A stretch of DNA of 64,000 bases from Gammaproteobacteria bacterium (GTDB lineage: Bacteria > Pseudomonadota > Gammaproteobacteria > Eutrophobiales > Eutrophobiaceae), in assembly GCA_022826885.1 (NCBI GenBank), contig JAJDUB010000068.1:26387-90386 (forward strand), given 5' to 3'. This document shows positions 54,287 through 63,222 of this stretch, in pieces (position 1 is the stretch's first letter; each line of letters begins with the position of its first letter). A model generated the notes under the pieces. That model saw only the letters and a list, made by a program, of their open reading frames with translations, had not been told where the DNA came from and searched no databases. Made by a program: the position numbers and the translations under genes.

Positions 54287-54551
54287 CCTGTTTGAGATTG
54301 GCAGTTCTCTTCGCATGCCACAAATCGTATTGATCCTGTAATGCCAACCAACTCTCAGGCGAACGGCCTAATGTTTTCGCCAAACGCAAAGCCATTACAG
54401 GAGAGATATTGCTGCCGCCATTCAACAAACGGGTAAGCGTTGAGGGCGATACAGCAAGCTTCAAGGCAACCTGCCTGACACTCAGGTTAAATGGTTCAAT
54501 ATACGTTTCCCTGATGAACTCACCCGGATGAGGCGGGTTATGCATAATCAT
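54255..54551 (-). CDS. higA: HigA-family antitoxin (orphan helix-turn-helix regulator)
   Basis: A 98-residue protein starting MIMHNPPHPGEFIRETYIEP, the HigA/VapI opening, followed by a helix-turn-helix (SVRQVALKLAVSPSTLTRLL) and SPVMALRLAKTLGRSPESWL. HigA normally binds and represses its own operon and neutralises HigB. No intact higB is present. Only a C-terminal trace overlaps the ATG (54551-54590). It is convergent with the saccharopine gene and overlaps its end, so the antitoxin may be a decaying orphan or a recruited regulator. Confidence 0.85.
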   Translation of the reverse strand: MIMHNPPHPGEFIRETYIEPFNLSVRQVALKLAVSPSTLTRLLNGGSNISPVMALRLAKTLGRSPESWLALQDQYDLWHAKRTANLKQVKPLVLSATR

Positions 54552-54590
54552 TAATGATAATCCTCGTAGTTGGCAATAACGAAATGTAGC
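54551..54590 (-). pseudogene. higB: Remnant of HigB toxin C-terminus
   Basis: Immediately upstream of higA the minus strand reads VIANYEDYH and a stop, overlapping the higA ATG as TAATG. This is the standard end of HigB toxins (DYEDYH). Slightly further up, ATFR (compare ITFRF of HigB) appears in another frame, as expected after a deletion. The rest of the toxin cannot be found. Confidence 0.4.
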
Positions 54591-54796
54591 GTATTGCGCA
54601 CGACGTAACAAGGGTAAATCCCGGAAAGTATGGCAGACAGAGGGGGGATGCTTCATAATCAAATTATGCGATAGAATATCCCAGCGGCAGGTTGTCTCGT
54701 AGTTACGTTATTTGATAAAAATAATCCAAAAAGGTACAAACATAAGTAATTAATCACGTTGGATACCTGGAAGTTACTGACTGTCTGAAACCCGTC

Positions 54797-56041
54797 ATGG
54801 AGAAGTATTCATTCCCCAAAATCCTCTACCATGCCCTCAGGGGCCACAAGCACTGGCAACCGGCCTGGCGTTCGCCATTGCCGAAGAAGTCCTATGACGT
54901 AGTCGTAATCGGCGGTGGCGGGCATGGCCTTGCCACAGCTTATTACCTGGCAAAAAAGCACGGCGTCACCAATGTCGCGGTGCTGGAACGCGGCTGGATA
55001 GGTGGCGGCAACAGCGGCCGCAACACCCAGGTGACCCGCTCAAACTATTTTTACCCGGAAAGCGCCGCGTTCTTCGAACACTCCCTGAAGTTGTACGAAA
55101 GCATGAGCCGGGATCTCAACATCAACGTGATGTTCAGCCAGCGCGGCGTGCTGAATCTTGCCCATAGCGATCATGACATGGAGATGCTCGCGCGCTGGAC
55201 CAATGCCATTCAACTCAACGGTATCGATTCCGAGATACTGACACCGCAGCAAATCAAGGAGATGGAACCGCTTATCGATATCAATGCGCGTTTTCCCGTT
55301 GCCGGTGGATTTATCCAGCGGCGCGGCGGTATTTCCCGTCACGATGCTGTCAACTGGGGTTATGCCCGCGCAGCGGATGCCCTGGGGGTGGATATCATCC
55401 AGAACTGTACCGTGACCGGCTTCAATATCAGCCACGGCACGGTTACCGGGGTACAGACTTCGCTGGGAGACATTTCCGGGGAAAAAGTACATATCACGGT
55501 AGCCGGACACACCAGCGTGCTGGCAAAAATGGCGGGTTTTCGCCTGCCGCTGACCAGTATGGCGCTGCAGGCAATGGTATCGGAGCCAATCAAACCGGTG
55601 CTTAACCTTGTGACCGTGTCCGGCGCCATACACATGTATGTCAGCCAGTCGGATCGCGGCGAAATTGTTCTGGGCGCCGGCGCCGACGTGTACAATTCCT
55701 ATGCCCAGCGAGGCAGTTACGACAACGTCGAATCCTGCGTGGCGGCGTTCCTGACCCTGTATCCCCGTTTCAGCCGGTTAAAACTCATGCGCCAGTGGGC
55801 CGGCATCGTGGATATCTCGCCCGATACCAGCCCCATCATGGGCAGGACACCGGTGCAGAACCTGTATATCAACTGTGGCTGGGGGACCGGTGGATACAAG
55901 GCCATTCCGGCGAGCGGTGACACCATGGCGGATACCATAGTCAATGACCGGCCTCATGCGCTGATCAAACCTTTCTCCCTGGAACGTTTCGAAAGCGGCG
56001 CCCTGGTGGATGAATCGGCGGCGGCAGGCGTCGCTCACTAG
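54797..56041 (+). CDS. soxB: Heterotetrameric sarcosine oxidase, beta subunit
   Basis: A 414-residue flavoprotein. The N-terminus (MEKYSFPKILYHALRGHKHWQPAW) is the conserved SoxB leader. The dinucleotide-binding site is VVVIGGGGHGLATAYYLAKKHG, followed by ERGWIGGGNSGRNTQVTRSNY. The GISRHDAV segment near residue 180 contains the His expected to carry covalent FMN. SoxBDAG oxidatively demethylates sarcosine to glycine, passing the one-carbon unit to tetrahydrofolate. The four genes are in the standard order soxB-D-A-G. No glyA or purU is in the window. Dimethylglycine and similar N-methyl amino acids are alternative substrates. Confidence 0.93.
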   Translation: MEKYSFPKILYHALRGHKHWQPAWRSPLPKKSYDVVVIGGGGHGLATAYYLAKKHGVTNVAVLERGWIGGGNSGRNTQVTRSNYFYPESAAFFEHSLKLYESMSRDLNINVMFSQRGVLNLAHSDHDMEMLARWTNAIQLNGIDSEILTPQQIKEMEPLIDINARFPVAGGFIQRRGGISRHDAVNWGYARAADALGVDIIQNCTVTGFNISHGTVTGVQTSLGDISGEKVHITVAGHTSVLAKMAGFRLPLTSMALQAMVSEPIKPVLNLVTVSGAIHMYVSQSDRGEIVLGAGADVYNSYAQRGSYDNVESCVAAFLTLYPRFSRLKLMRQWAGIVDISPDTSPIMGRTPVQNLYINCGWGTGGYKAIPASGDTMADTIVNDRPHALIKPFSLERFESGALVDESAAAGVAH

Positions 56042-56049
56042 GGGTTCTC

Positions 56050-56343
56050 ATGTTCCGGATTTCTTGTCCTTTCTGTGGTGAACGCGATGAAAATGAGTTT
56101 GTCTGCGGCGGACAGGCCCATATAGCCCGTCCTGAACCGGCGGAGCAGGTTTCAGAGAGGGATTGGGCCGAATATCTGTTTTTTCGTGACAATCCCAAGG
56201 GACTGCACTTCGAACGCTGGCAACACCGCTACGGGTGCCGGCAGTGGTTCAATATCGTCCGGCATACGGTAAGCCATGAAATTCTGGCTGTGTATCGTCT
56301 CGATGAAGCGCCACCGGATGTAGACCGGGAAGAAGCGGTATGA
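56050..56343 (+). CDS. soxD: Heterotetrameric sarcosine oxidase, delta subunit
   Basis: A 97-residue protein with the SoxD zinc site: CPFCGERDENEF at the start, and further ligands in FVCGGQAHIARP and the HRYGCRQWFNIVRHT segment. The structural zinc stabilises the complex. It starts eight bases after soxB and overlaps soxA by four bases (ATGA), so the three are translationally coupled. Confidence 0.93.
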   Translation: MFRISCPFCGERDENEFVCGGQAHIARPEPAEQVSERDWAEYLFFRDNPKGLHFERWQHRYGCRQWFNIVRHTVSHEILAVYRLDEAPPDVDREEAV

Positions 56344-59303
56344 GTAATACTCAGCCCATGCGGCTTGAAACGGGCGGCAGGATAGACCGTGAAAAGCCGT
56401 TGTCATTCAGTTTCGACGGCAAACAATACAATGGCTTCGCAGGCGACACCCTGGCATCGGCATTACTGGCTAACGGGGTACGCGTGGTGGGGCGCAGCTT
56501 CAAGTACCATCGCCCCCGCGGCATCCTCGCCGCCGGCGCCGAGGAGTGCAATGCACTGGTGACCGTGGGACGGGGCGCCCTGGAAGAACCCAACATACGT
56601 GCTACGATGCAGCCGTTGTACGACGGATTGGAGGCGCGCAGCCAGAATTGCTGGCCGGGCGTGAAGTTTGATATCGGCCGCAGCCTTGATTACCTGCATT
56701 TCCTGTGGCCTGCCGGGTTTTACAACAAGACCTTTATCTGGCCTCACTGGCACTGGTACGAGGGGTTTATCCGGCGTATGTCGGGGCTGGGCAAACTGCC
56801 GCCTGCCGATGATCCCGATCACTATATGCACCATAACGTGCACTGTGATGTCCTGATAGTGGGTGGTGGTCCTGCCGGTTTGAGTGCGGCGCTGGCCGCC
56901 AGTGAGAATACGGCGCGGGTCGCTGTGATTGAGCAGGACAGCCGCCTGGGCGGCAGCCTGCTCTGGAGTGAAGGGAACATTAACGGCGAGCGGGGAGACG
57001 CATGGCTGGAAGAGACGGTGCGTGTGTTACGGCAACGGGATAACGTTACCCTGTTGACCAATACTACGGCTTCAGCCTGGTTTGACCACCGTATGGTGAT
57101 AGCGTGCGAGATGGTGAGTGACCGGCGCGCGACGGGAGAGGGCGAAGGGCCGCGACAGCGGTTATGGAAGGTCCATGCGCGTGAGATTGTGCTCGCCACC
57201 GGCGCTATTGAGCAGCCGCTGGTCTTCGCCAATAACGACCGCCCCGGCATCATGCTGGCGAGCGCGGTAAAGCAATACTGCAACCGTTATGCGGTGGCGC
57301 CGGGAATGCGTATTGCTATTGCAACCAACAACGACAGCGCATACGGCGTTGCCGGCGCGCTCATGAGCGCAGGGGTGGACGTTGCGGCCATGATCGATGC
57401 GCGGCAGTCACTTGCAGGTGAGGGCGCCCGGGCGCTGCGTGATCAGGGAATGACAGTATTTCATAATGCGATTCCGCTGGATTGCCGGGGTGATAGAGGC
57501 GTGCGCAGCGTGTCTGTTGCCAGACGGGGAGGCGAGGAGCGTCTGGCAACCCTGGAATGCGACTGTATTGCCATGGCCGGAGGCTGGCAGCCCGCGGTTC
57601 ATCTCTTCACCCAGGCCCGCGGCAGGCTGCGTTACGATCCCTCACTGGGTGCATTCTTGCCGGATGAGATACCTCCCCACGTACATGTCGCGGGGATGGT
57701 GGCCGGTGCCTTGACTCTGGATATGGCGCTGGAGCAGGGGCGGGAGGCCGGTCTTGCTGCCGCTGGGGACGGACTTCAAGTCCGTCCCCGGACGCGCTCG
57801 AAGAGCACTGGCGCTTTGCATATGGAACGTGCCGGGTGTGAACATCGTCCCGACCGTCAATGGATAGATTTTCAGTATGACGTGACCCTGCAGGATATCG
57901 ATATTGCAGTAGCAGAGAACTATACCTCCGTTGAGCATTTGAAACGCTATACGACCACCGGCATGTCCGTTGACCAGGGCAAAACCAGCAATGTGAATGC
58001 CCTGCTTGCCCTGGCGGAACGCACCGGACGGACGCCGGGGGAGGTGGGGACCACCACCTTCCGGCCTTTCTATATGCCGGTAACCCTGGGCGCCCTGGCC
58101 GGGCGTGACCGGGGCGAGTTCTATGCGCCGGTGCAGCGCAGCCCGTTGTTTGCCTGCCACGAGCAACTGAATGCGCAGTTTGAAGATTACGGCACCTGGC
58201 GCCGTCCCCGGGTTTACCCGCGCAATGGCGAAAGCGAACAACAGGCAGTTGCCCGGGAGGCCGTGGCAGCCCGCACCTCGGTTGTCGTCTTTGACGGGTC
58301 GCCGCTGGGGAAAATTGAAGTTTACGGGCCCGGTGCAGCCGAGTTTCTGAACCGCGTTTACCTCAATAATGTTACTTCGCTGGAAACCGGCCGGGCACGT
58401 TACGGCCTGATGCTGAACGAAAACGGCATTATCATCGACGACGGCATCTTCGCCCGACTGCCTGACGACCACTACCTGGTGCATACCACCAGCGCCGGGG
58501 CGAATCGCATCCACGCCTGGATGGAAGCCCTGTTACAGGGCGACTGGCCGGACCTGGACGTATTGCTGACTCCGGTTACCAGCCAGTGGGCCAACATTGC
58601 CGTATCCGGCCCGCGGGCCAGGGAACTGTTGGAGCGACTTGAGGCCGGTATTGACATCAGCAATAACGGGATGCCCCATATGAGTATTGCGACGGGAACG
58701 GTTGAAAACATGCCGTTACGAGTATTGAGAGCCAGCTTCACCGGCGAGTTGTGTTATGAACTGAATGTTCCCGCGGATCGGGGGGCAGCCCTGTGGGGCC
58801 GTTTGATGCAACTCGGTGAAGATTTGCAGATCATGCCGATTGGTGTAGAAACCCTGGGCGTCCTGCGGACCGAGAAGGGTTACCTGCACGTGGGGAGCGA
58901 TACCGACGGCAACACCACGCCCGGGGACGTCGGCTGGGGCCATGTGGCAGACAGGAAGCAGGGTGAATTTCTCGGTAAACGTTCCCTGAGCCGTACCCAT
59001 AATACGAGCTATGGGCGCCTGGAATTCGTAGGGCTCACTCCTGTACAGGACGGGAGCGTGCTCGCCGCCGGCGCGCACGTCATTGGTGCGGAACATACCG
59101 GCGCGCCCGCGCCCACCCAGGGTTACGTGACGTCCGCCTGTTACAGCCCCAACCTGCGACGTTACGTGGGTCTCGGCCTGGTGCAGGACGGCAGCAGGCG
59201 GCAGGGTGAGACGGTGAACGTGTATGACAACGGCCAGGTTCATCCGGCACAGCTCAGTACGCCCGCTGCCTGGGACCCGGAAGGAGATCGATTACATGCT
59301 TAG
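56340..59303 (+). CDS. soxA: Heterotetrameric sarcosine oxidase, alpha subunit
   Basis: 987 residues, normal for SoxA. It has an N-terminal 2Fe-2S-like fold domain (SFDGKQYNGFAGDTLASALLANGVRVVGRSFKYHRPRG region), an NAD-binding domain (DVLIVGGGPAGLSAALAASE), a second dinucleotide fold (VAPGMRIAIATNNDSAYGVAG) and a C-terminal aminomethyltransferase (GCV_T-like) domain for tetrahydrofolate. A perfect 25-base palindrome lies in frame at 57765-57789 and encodes a linker near residue 475 (GDGLQVRPRTRSKSTG), an apparent repeat insertion tolerated by the enzyme. The stop overlaps soxG by eight bases. Confidence 0.93.
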   Translation: MSNTQPMRLETGGRIDREKPLSFSFDGKQYNGFAGDTLASALLANGVRVVGRSFKYHRPRGILAAGAEECNALVTVGRGALEEPNIRATMQPLYDGLEARSQNCWPGVKFDIGRSLDYLHFLWPAGFYNKTFIWPHWHWYEGFIRRMSGLGKLPPADDPDHYMHHNVHCDVLIVGGGPAGLSAALAASENTARVAVIEQDSRLGGSLLWSEGNINGERGDAWLEETVRVLRQRDNVTLLTNTTASAWFDHRMVIACEMVSDRRATGEGEGPRQRLWKVHAREIVLATGAIEQPLVFANNDRPGIMLASAVKQYCNRYAVAPGMRIAIATNNDSAYGVAGALMSAGVDVAAMIDARQSLAGEGARALRDQGMTVFHNAIPLDCRGDRGVRSVSVARRGGEERLATLECDCIAMAGGWQPAVHLFTQARGRLRYDPSLGAFLPDEIPPHVHVAGMVAGALTLDMALEQGREAGLAAAGDGLQVRPRTRSKSTGALHMERAGCEHRPDRQWIDFQYDVTLQDIDIAVAENYTSVEHLKRYTTTGMSVDQGKTSNVNALLALAERTGRTPGEVGTTTFRPFYMPVTLGALAGRDRGEFYAPVQRSPLFACHEQLNAQFEDYGTWRRPRVYPRNGESEQQAVAREAVAARTSVVVFDGSPLGKIEVYGPGAAEFLNRVYLNNVTSLETGRARYGLMLNENGIIIDDGIFARLPDDHYLVHTTSAGANRIHAWMEALLQGDWPDLDVLLTPVTSQWANIAVSGPRARELLERLEAGIDISNNGMPHMSIATGTVENMPLRVLRASFTGELCYELNVPADRGAALWGRLMQLGEDLQIMPIGVETLGVLRTEKGYLHVGSDTDGNTTPGDVGWGHVADRKQGEFLGKRSLSRTHNTSYGRLEFVGLTPVQDGSVLAAGAHVIGAEHTGAPAPTQGYVTSACYSPNLRRYVGLGLVQDGSRRQGETVNVYDNGQVHPAQLSTPAAWDPEGDRLHA
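57765..57789. repeat. REP-like palindrome, copy 3, inside the soxA coding sequence
   Basis: A perfect 25-base palindrome (arm GGGGACGGACTT, centre C, arm AAGTCCGTCCCC) of the same family as those at 40197 and 42475. It stays in the soxA reading frame and adds a short Arg/Gly-rich linker. Unlike the other two copies it is intragenic. Confidence 0.8.
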
Positions 59304-59775
59304 CGGTACACGTAAGCTGCGACTGCAGGTGCGACCACGCGCCGGGATAAATCCGGCCCCGATTGAAAGTTTACTCGGAATCACACTGCCGGAAAGCCCA
59401 CAGGAGACGGTAAACAACGACCCGGCAACTTACTGGCTGGGGCCCAATGACTGGTTGCTGGTCAATCCGGCGCCGGATATCGACAGTATTTCAAGTGCAT
59501 TATGTGCTTCAACAAGCGGCGCCACATCCGTTCTTACCGACGTGACCGATGCCTGGAGTATTATCGAAATATCCGGTGAAGATGCCACAGCAAAATTGGC
59601 GGCAGGGTGTTCGGTCGATCTCCATAACAGCGCTTTCCCTTCCGGCCGCTATGCCTTAACCCGGTTGCAACACCTGTCCGTCATTATCCACCGGCTGGAT
59701 GACACTCCACGCTTCCGCATCCTGGTGGATCGCAGCGTCGCACAATTTCTCCGGGACTGGTTAGGGGATGAGTAA
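59296..59775 (+). CDS. soxG: Heterotetrameric sarcosine oxidase, gamma subunit
   Basis: A 159-residue protein beginning MLSGTRKLRLQVRPRAG, chosen because AAGGAG at 59281-59286 sits at the right distance. It has the SoxG pattern NNDPATYWLGPNDWLLV, VTDVTDAWSIIEISGEDA and FPSGRYALTRLQHLSVIIHR. It is the last gene of the operon. Its 3' end overlaps the convergent monooxygenase gene by 15 bases. The sequence is somewhat divergent from well-studied SoxG proteins, as is usual for this subunit. Confidence 0.9.
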   Translation: MLSGTRKLRLQVRPRAGINPAPIESLLGITLPESPQETVNNDPATYWLGPNDWLLVNPAPDIDSISSALCASTSGATSVLTDVTDAWSIIEISGEDATAKLAAGCSVDLHNSAFPSGRYALTRLQHLSVIIHRLDDTPRFRILVDRSVAQFLRDWLGDE

Positions 59776-60786
59776 TGGCATGACCTCAGTTCCAAATCGC
59801 TGCATTTCCTCCAGCGTGGGGTGAAATTGCAGCAGGAATGTCTCGATGCCCAGCGACTCAAAATGCCGTAAGCGTTCGGCAATCATTTCCGGCGTTCCCA
59901 CCAGTCCTGCCATCGTACCGCCGTTGGTGCCCACTTTTTCCTGGTCATGAGGCTGTACCTGGTGCATTACCACTTCCTTGTCCGCCCCCCTGATTTGCAT
60001 ATGACGTAACGCCAGCAGTCGCTGGAATTCCTCGTTCGCGGCGGTCTCCGTTTCCCGGCAGATGACAAAACCCGCCATGGCAAAGCGAATCGTGCGGCCA
60101 TGTTGTTGCGCCCGTTCCTTCATGTTGGTGACGAGCTCGGGAATTTGTTCCGGCGGCCTGCCGTTCATGACAAAAATATCGGCGGCCCGGGCGCCCAGGG
60201 CCCGGCCCTGTTCCGATTCGCCGCCGATATAGATCGGAATATGTGGCTGTTGCACCGATCGCGGGGCAATAGAGGCGTCCTTTATCCGGTAGTACTCACC
60301 ATCGAAACTGAATTCGTTACGGGTCCACAGGCCCCTGAGAATATCGATGTATTCAGCGGCCCGGGCGTAGCGATCATCATGCGCCAGCACCGGCACGCCA
60401 AGCATCTCGTATTCGGGTGGCCACCAGGCGGACACCAGGTTTATCGCGAAGCGGCCCCGGCTGATATGGTCGATACTGTTCGCCATTTTTGCAATAACGC
60501 CGGGCGCCCGCAGACCGGGTTTTACTGCCGCGATGATTTCGATTTTTGATGTCAGTGCGGCCAGCCCCGCTGCACTGGTCCAGGCATCGACCATGTCAAG
60601 CGCCGCGCCATTGGGATGTATGAAGTGCTCGGCAAGCAACAGGGTGTCAAATCCCAGTTGTTCCGCCAGCAGGGTCGTCTCCTTCACGTATTCGTAGGAG
60701 GCCACACCCTGGTCAGGGGAATCAGTCATGATCCAGTTGCCATAAACCGGTGGCCAGAAACCAAGTCGCATTGCGGTCATGTCCAT
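59761..60786 (-). CDS. Luciferase-like (LLM) FMN-dependent monooxygenase, SsuD/SfnG type
   Basis: A 341-residue TIM-barrel flavoenzyme. TSKIEIIAAVKPGLRAPGVIAKMANSID and GRFAINLVSAWWPPEYEMLG are typical of the alkanesulfonate and dimethylsulfone monooxygenase group, as are HDDRYARAAEYIDILRGLW and HIPIYIGGESEQGRALG. Such enzymes use reduced FMN from a partner reductase (none here) to attack sulfur, nitrogen or carbonyl compounds. Start at 60786 with GGAG four bases upstream. It is divergent from the selD fusion gene across a palindromic region. The substrate cannot be specified. Confidence 0.88.
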   Translation of the reverse strand: MDMTAMRLGFWPPVYGNWIMTDSPDQGVASYEYVKETTLLAEQLGFDTLLLAEHFIHPNGAALDMVDAWTSAAGLAALTSKIEIIAAVKPGLRAPGVIAKMANSIDHISRGRFAINLVSAWWPPEYEMLGVPVLAHDDRYARAAEYIDILRGLWTRNEFSFDGEYYRIKDASIAPRSVQQPHIPIYIGGESEQGRALGARAADIFVMNGRPPEQIPELVTNMKERAQQHGRTIRFAMAGFVICRETETAANEEFQRLLALRHMQIRGADKEVVMHQVQPHDQEKVGTNGGTMAGLVGTPEMIAERLRHFESLGIETFLLQFHPTLEEMQRFGTEVMPLLIP

Positions 60787-60856
60787 TTTTCTCCAGGTTC
60801 TTTAGCTGAAGTCCATCTCTGAATTATACTGGTAGTGACGTCATATCCAAGTTACG

Positions 60857-60894
60857 ATAAACCTGATTACAATGTTGTAATTTATCAGGTTTAT
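60857..60894. promoter_or_regulatory. Nested palindrome between divergent genes
   Basis: Outer arms ATAAACCTGAT (60857-60867) and ATCAGGTTTAT (60884-60894) are perfect. Inside is the separate dyad TTACAA-TG-TTGTAA (60867-60880), shifted by two bases from the outer centre. It lies in the 157-base region between the LLM oxidase (minus) and the selD fusion (plus), where a shared operator would be expected. The binder is unknown. Confidence 0.45.
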
Positions 60895-60943
60895 GACCAG
60901 TGTGGCCATATATTACAGACAGCAAACCGGTTGAGTCAGGCGC

Positions 60944-63211
60944 ATGAGGGGGAATCACGTCCCGGTTCTGAAAGACCTGGTGCTGGTCGGTGGCGGACAT
61001 GCCCACGTCACGGTGCTGAAAAAGTTTGCCATGCAGCCTGTGCCCGGAGTGCGCATAACGTTGATATGCCGGGACCTGCAGGCGCCTTATTCCGGCATGC
61101 TGCCGGGGTACATTGCCGGGCACTACACGTTTGACGAGGCCCATATCGACCTGGTTCCCTTATGCCGGTTTGCCGGCGCCCGGTTTATCCATGATGAAGT
61201 GATCGGTCTGGATACGGAAACCAAAAGACTGATCTGCCGCGACCGCCCTGATCTGGGTTACGATGTGCTGTCCATCAATGCCGGATCCGCCCCTGATATC
61301 TCCGCCGTCCCCGGCGCGTCCGCCAATGTGACGCCGGTCAAACCCATCGATGGTTTTGTCGACAACTGGCAAAACCTGTGTGAGCGGGTAATACCGCGCC
61401 GGGATGGTGTGCGGGTCGGCATCGTCGGCGCAGGTGCAGGCGGTGTCGAGTTGACGCTTGCGGTCCAGTACCGGCTGCAAGAGTTACTGGCCGGGAAATG
61501 GCCGGATAATGTCAGTCCTGAATTTCACCTGTTTACCGATGCTGATGACGTACTGGTCACACATAATCGCTTCGTGCGCGCCAAATTCCGGCGCGTGCTT
61601 GCCGAACGGAACATCAATGTTCACACGGGACACAAGGTGGTCGAGGTCCGGCCCGGCGCGCTGGACTGCGCCAACGGCGCAACCTTTGAGCTGGATGAGC
61701 TCCTGTGGGTGACCATGGCCCGCGCCCAGGCGTGGCCGGCAGAGGCCGGCCTGGATGTTGATGAACAGGGGTTTATCAAGGTCGGCAATACGCTTGAGTC
61801 GGTATCACATCCCGGCATCTTCGCCGCGGGTGATATCGCCCACATGGTTAACCACCCGCGGCCCAAATCCGGTGTGTTCGCCGTCCGTCAGGGACCGCCC
61901 CTGTCATTGAATGTCCGGAACAGGTTGCTGGACCGTCCCCTTAAACCCTATTTCCCGCAGAAGGAGTTCCTCAGCCTTATTTCCACGGGCGACAGGTATG
62001 CCATCGCCTCACGCTCCTGGTGGGCGCTGGAAGGGCGCTGGGTGTGGCGCTGGAAGGACTGGATTGACCGCCGCTTCATGCGCAAGTACAACGACCTGCC
62101 GGACATGAAGGAGGAGGAGCGGCAGGATATTCCGCGCGGCCTGGCCGATAAGGACGCCATCAGGGAGATATCCGCCATTGCCATGCGCTGTGGCGGGTGC
62201 GGCGCCAAGGTGGGCGCGACAGTACTTGAAAACGCACTGGCGGGACTTGAACCGGTTTCCCGGGAGGATGTGCTTGTCGGTTTGCACGAACCTGATGATG
62301 CGGCCGTTGCCAGTGTTCCTGCCGGCAAGGTAATGGTGCACACGGTCGATTCCTTCCGCTCGTTTATCGACGACCCCTATATCTTCGGACAGGTGGCCGC
62401 AAACCACGCACTGAGTGATTTATACGCGATGGGAGCGGAACCGCAAACGGCACTGGCTATCGTGACCGTTCCCTATGCGGGCGAAAAGAAGGTAGAAGAG
62501 CTGCTTGCGCAAATGCTGCAAGGCGCACTCAAGGTGTTGAACGAAACGGGTACGGCGCTGGTCGGCGGGCATACCAGCGAAGGTGAGGAGTTGTCCCTGG
62601 GTTTTTCCGTGAACGGTCTGATTGATCGGGAGCATATCCTGCATAAAGGCGGCCTGGTCGTGGGCGATCGACTCGTGCTGACCAAGGCCATCGGCACCGG
62701 GACCCTGTTTGCGGCCGATATGCAGCACAAGGCAAAAGGGCCCTGGATTGCTGCCGCGCTGGAAAGCATGGTGCAATCGAACCTCGAGGCCGCCAGGTGT
62801 CTGTTCAGGCACAGGGCAACTGCATGCACGGATGTGACCGGATTCGGCCTGCTGGGGCACCTGGTGGAGATGATAAAGCCTTCCCGGGTTGACGTTGAGG
62901 TGGACCTTGGCGCCATACCGTTGCTGCCCGGTGCCGAGGAGACGGTGGCAGCCGGCATATTCAGTTCATTGCAGCCCCAGAACCTGCGCTTGCGCCGGGC
63001 CATACGCGATGCGGAAAATGTCTCGAAGGACCTGCGCTACCCGTTGATATTCGACCCGCAAACATCCGGCGGACTGCTTGCCGGTGTCCCGGAAGATCAG
63101 GCCGATGCCTGTGCTGCGGAACTGCGTAACCTGGGCTATAGCCGCACGGCAGTTATCGGCAGGGTGTTGCCCGAGAGTGATCGGCTGGAGCCGGTTAGAT
63201 TACATATTTGA
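60944..63211 (+). CDS. selD: NDH-type FAD oxidoreductase fused to selenide, water dikinase (SelD)
   Basis: 755 residues. Residues 1 to about 390 are a pyridine-nucleotide-disulfide oxidoreductase domain (LVLVGGGHAHVTVLKKFA, RVGIVGAGAGGVELTLAVQYRL, HPGIFAAGDIAH). Residues from about 410 are SelD: MRCGGCGAKVGATVLENAL with the catalytic Cys, DDAAVASVPAGKVMVHTVDSF, LSDLYAMGAEPQTALAIV, GGHTSEGEELSLGF and DPQTSGGLLAGV. SelD makes selenophosphate from selenide and ATP, and the NDH part is thought to help handle selenide redox state. The fusion is known in bacteria. A SenB-like gene is convergent downstream, so the selenophosphate may go into selenosugar or selenoneine, or into selenoproteins or 2-selenouridine, whose genes are not seen. 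Confidence 0.93.
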   Translation: MRGNHVPVLKDLVLVGGGHAHVTVLKKFAMQPVPGVRITLICRDLQAPYSGMLPGYIAGHYTFDEAHIDLVPLCRFAGARFIHDEVIGLDTETKRLICRDRPDLGYDVLSINAGSAPDISAVPGASANVTPVKPIDGFVDNWQNLCERVIPRRDGVRVGIVGAGAGGVELTLAVQYRLQELLAGKWPDNVSPEFHLFTDADDVLVTHNRFVRAKFRRVLAERNINVHTGHKVVEVRPGALDCANGATFELDELLWVTMARAQAWPAEAGLDVDEQGFIKVGNTLESVSHPGIFAAGDIAHMVNHPRPKSGVFAVRQGPPLSLNVRNRLLDRPLKPYFPQKEFLSLISTGDRYAIASRSWWALEGRWVWRWKDWIDRRFMRKYNDLPDMKEEERQDIPRGLADKDAIREISAIAMRCGGCGAKVGATVLENALAGLEPVSREDVLVGLHEPDDAAVASVPAGKVMVHTVDSFRSFIDDPYIFGQVAANHALSDLYAMGAEPQTALAIVTVPYAGEKKVEELLAQMLQGALKVLNETGTALVGGHTSEGEELSLGFSVNGLIDREHILHKGGLVVGDRLVLTKAIGTGTLFAADMQHKAKGPWIAAALESMVQSNLEAARCLFRHRATACTDVTGFGLLGHLVEMIKPSRVDVEVDLGAIPLLPGAEETVAAGIFSSLQPQNLRLRRAIRDAENVSKDLRYPLIFDPQTSGGLLAGVPEDQADACAAELRNLGYSRTAVIGRVLPESDRLEPVRLHI

Positions 63212-63222
63212 GCCGGGATCCA

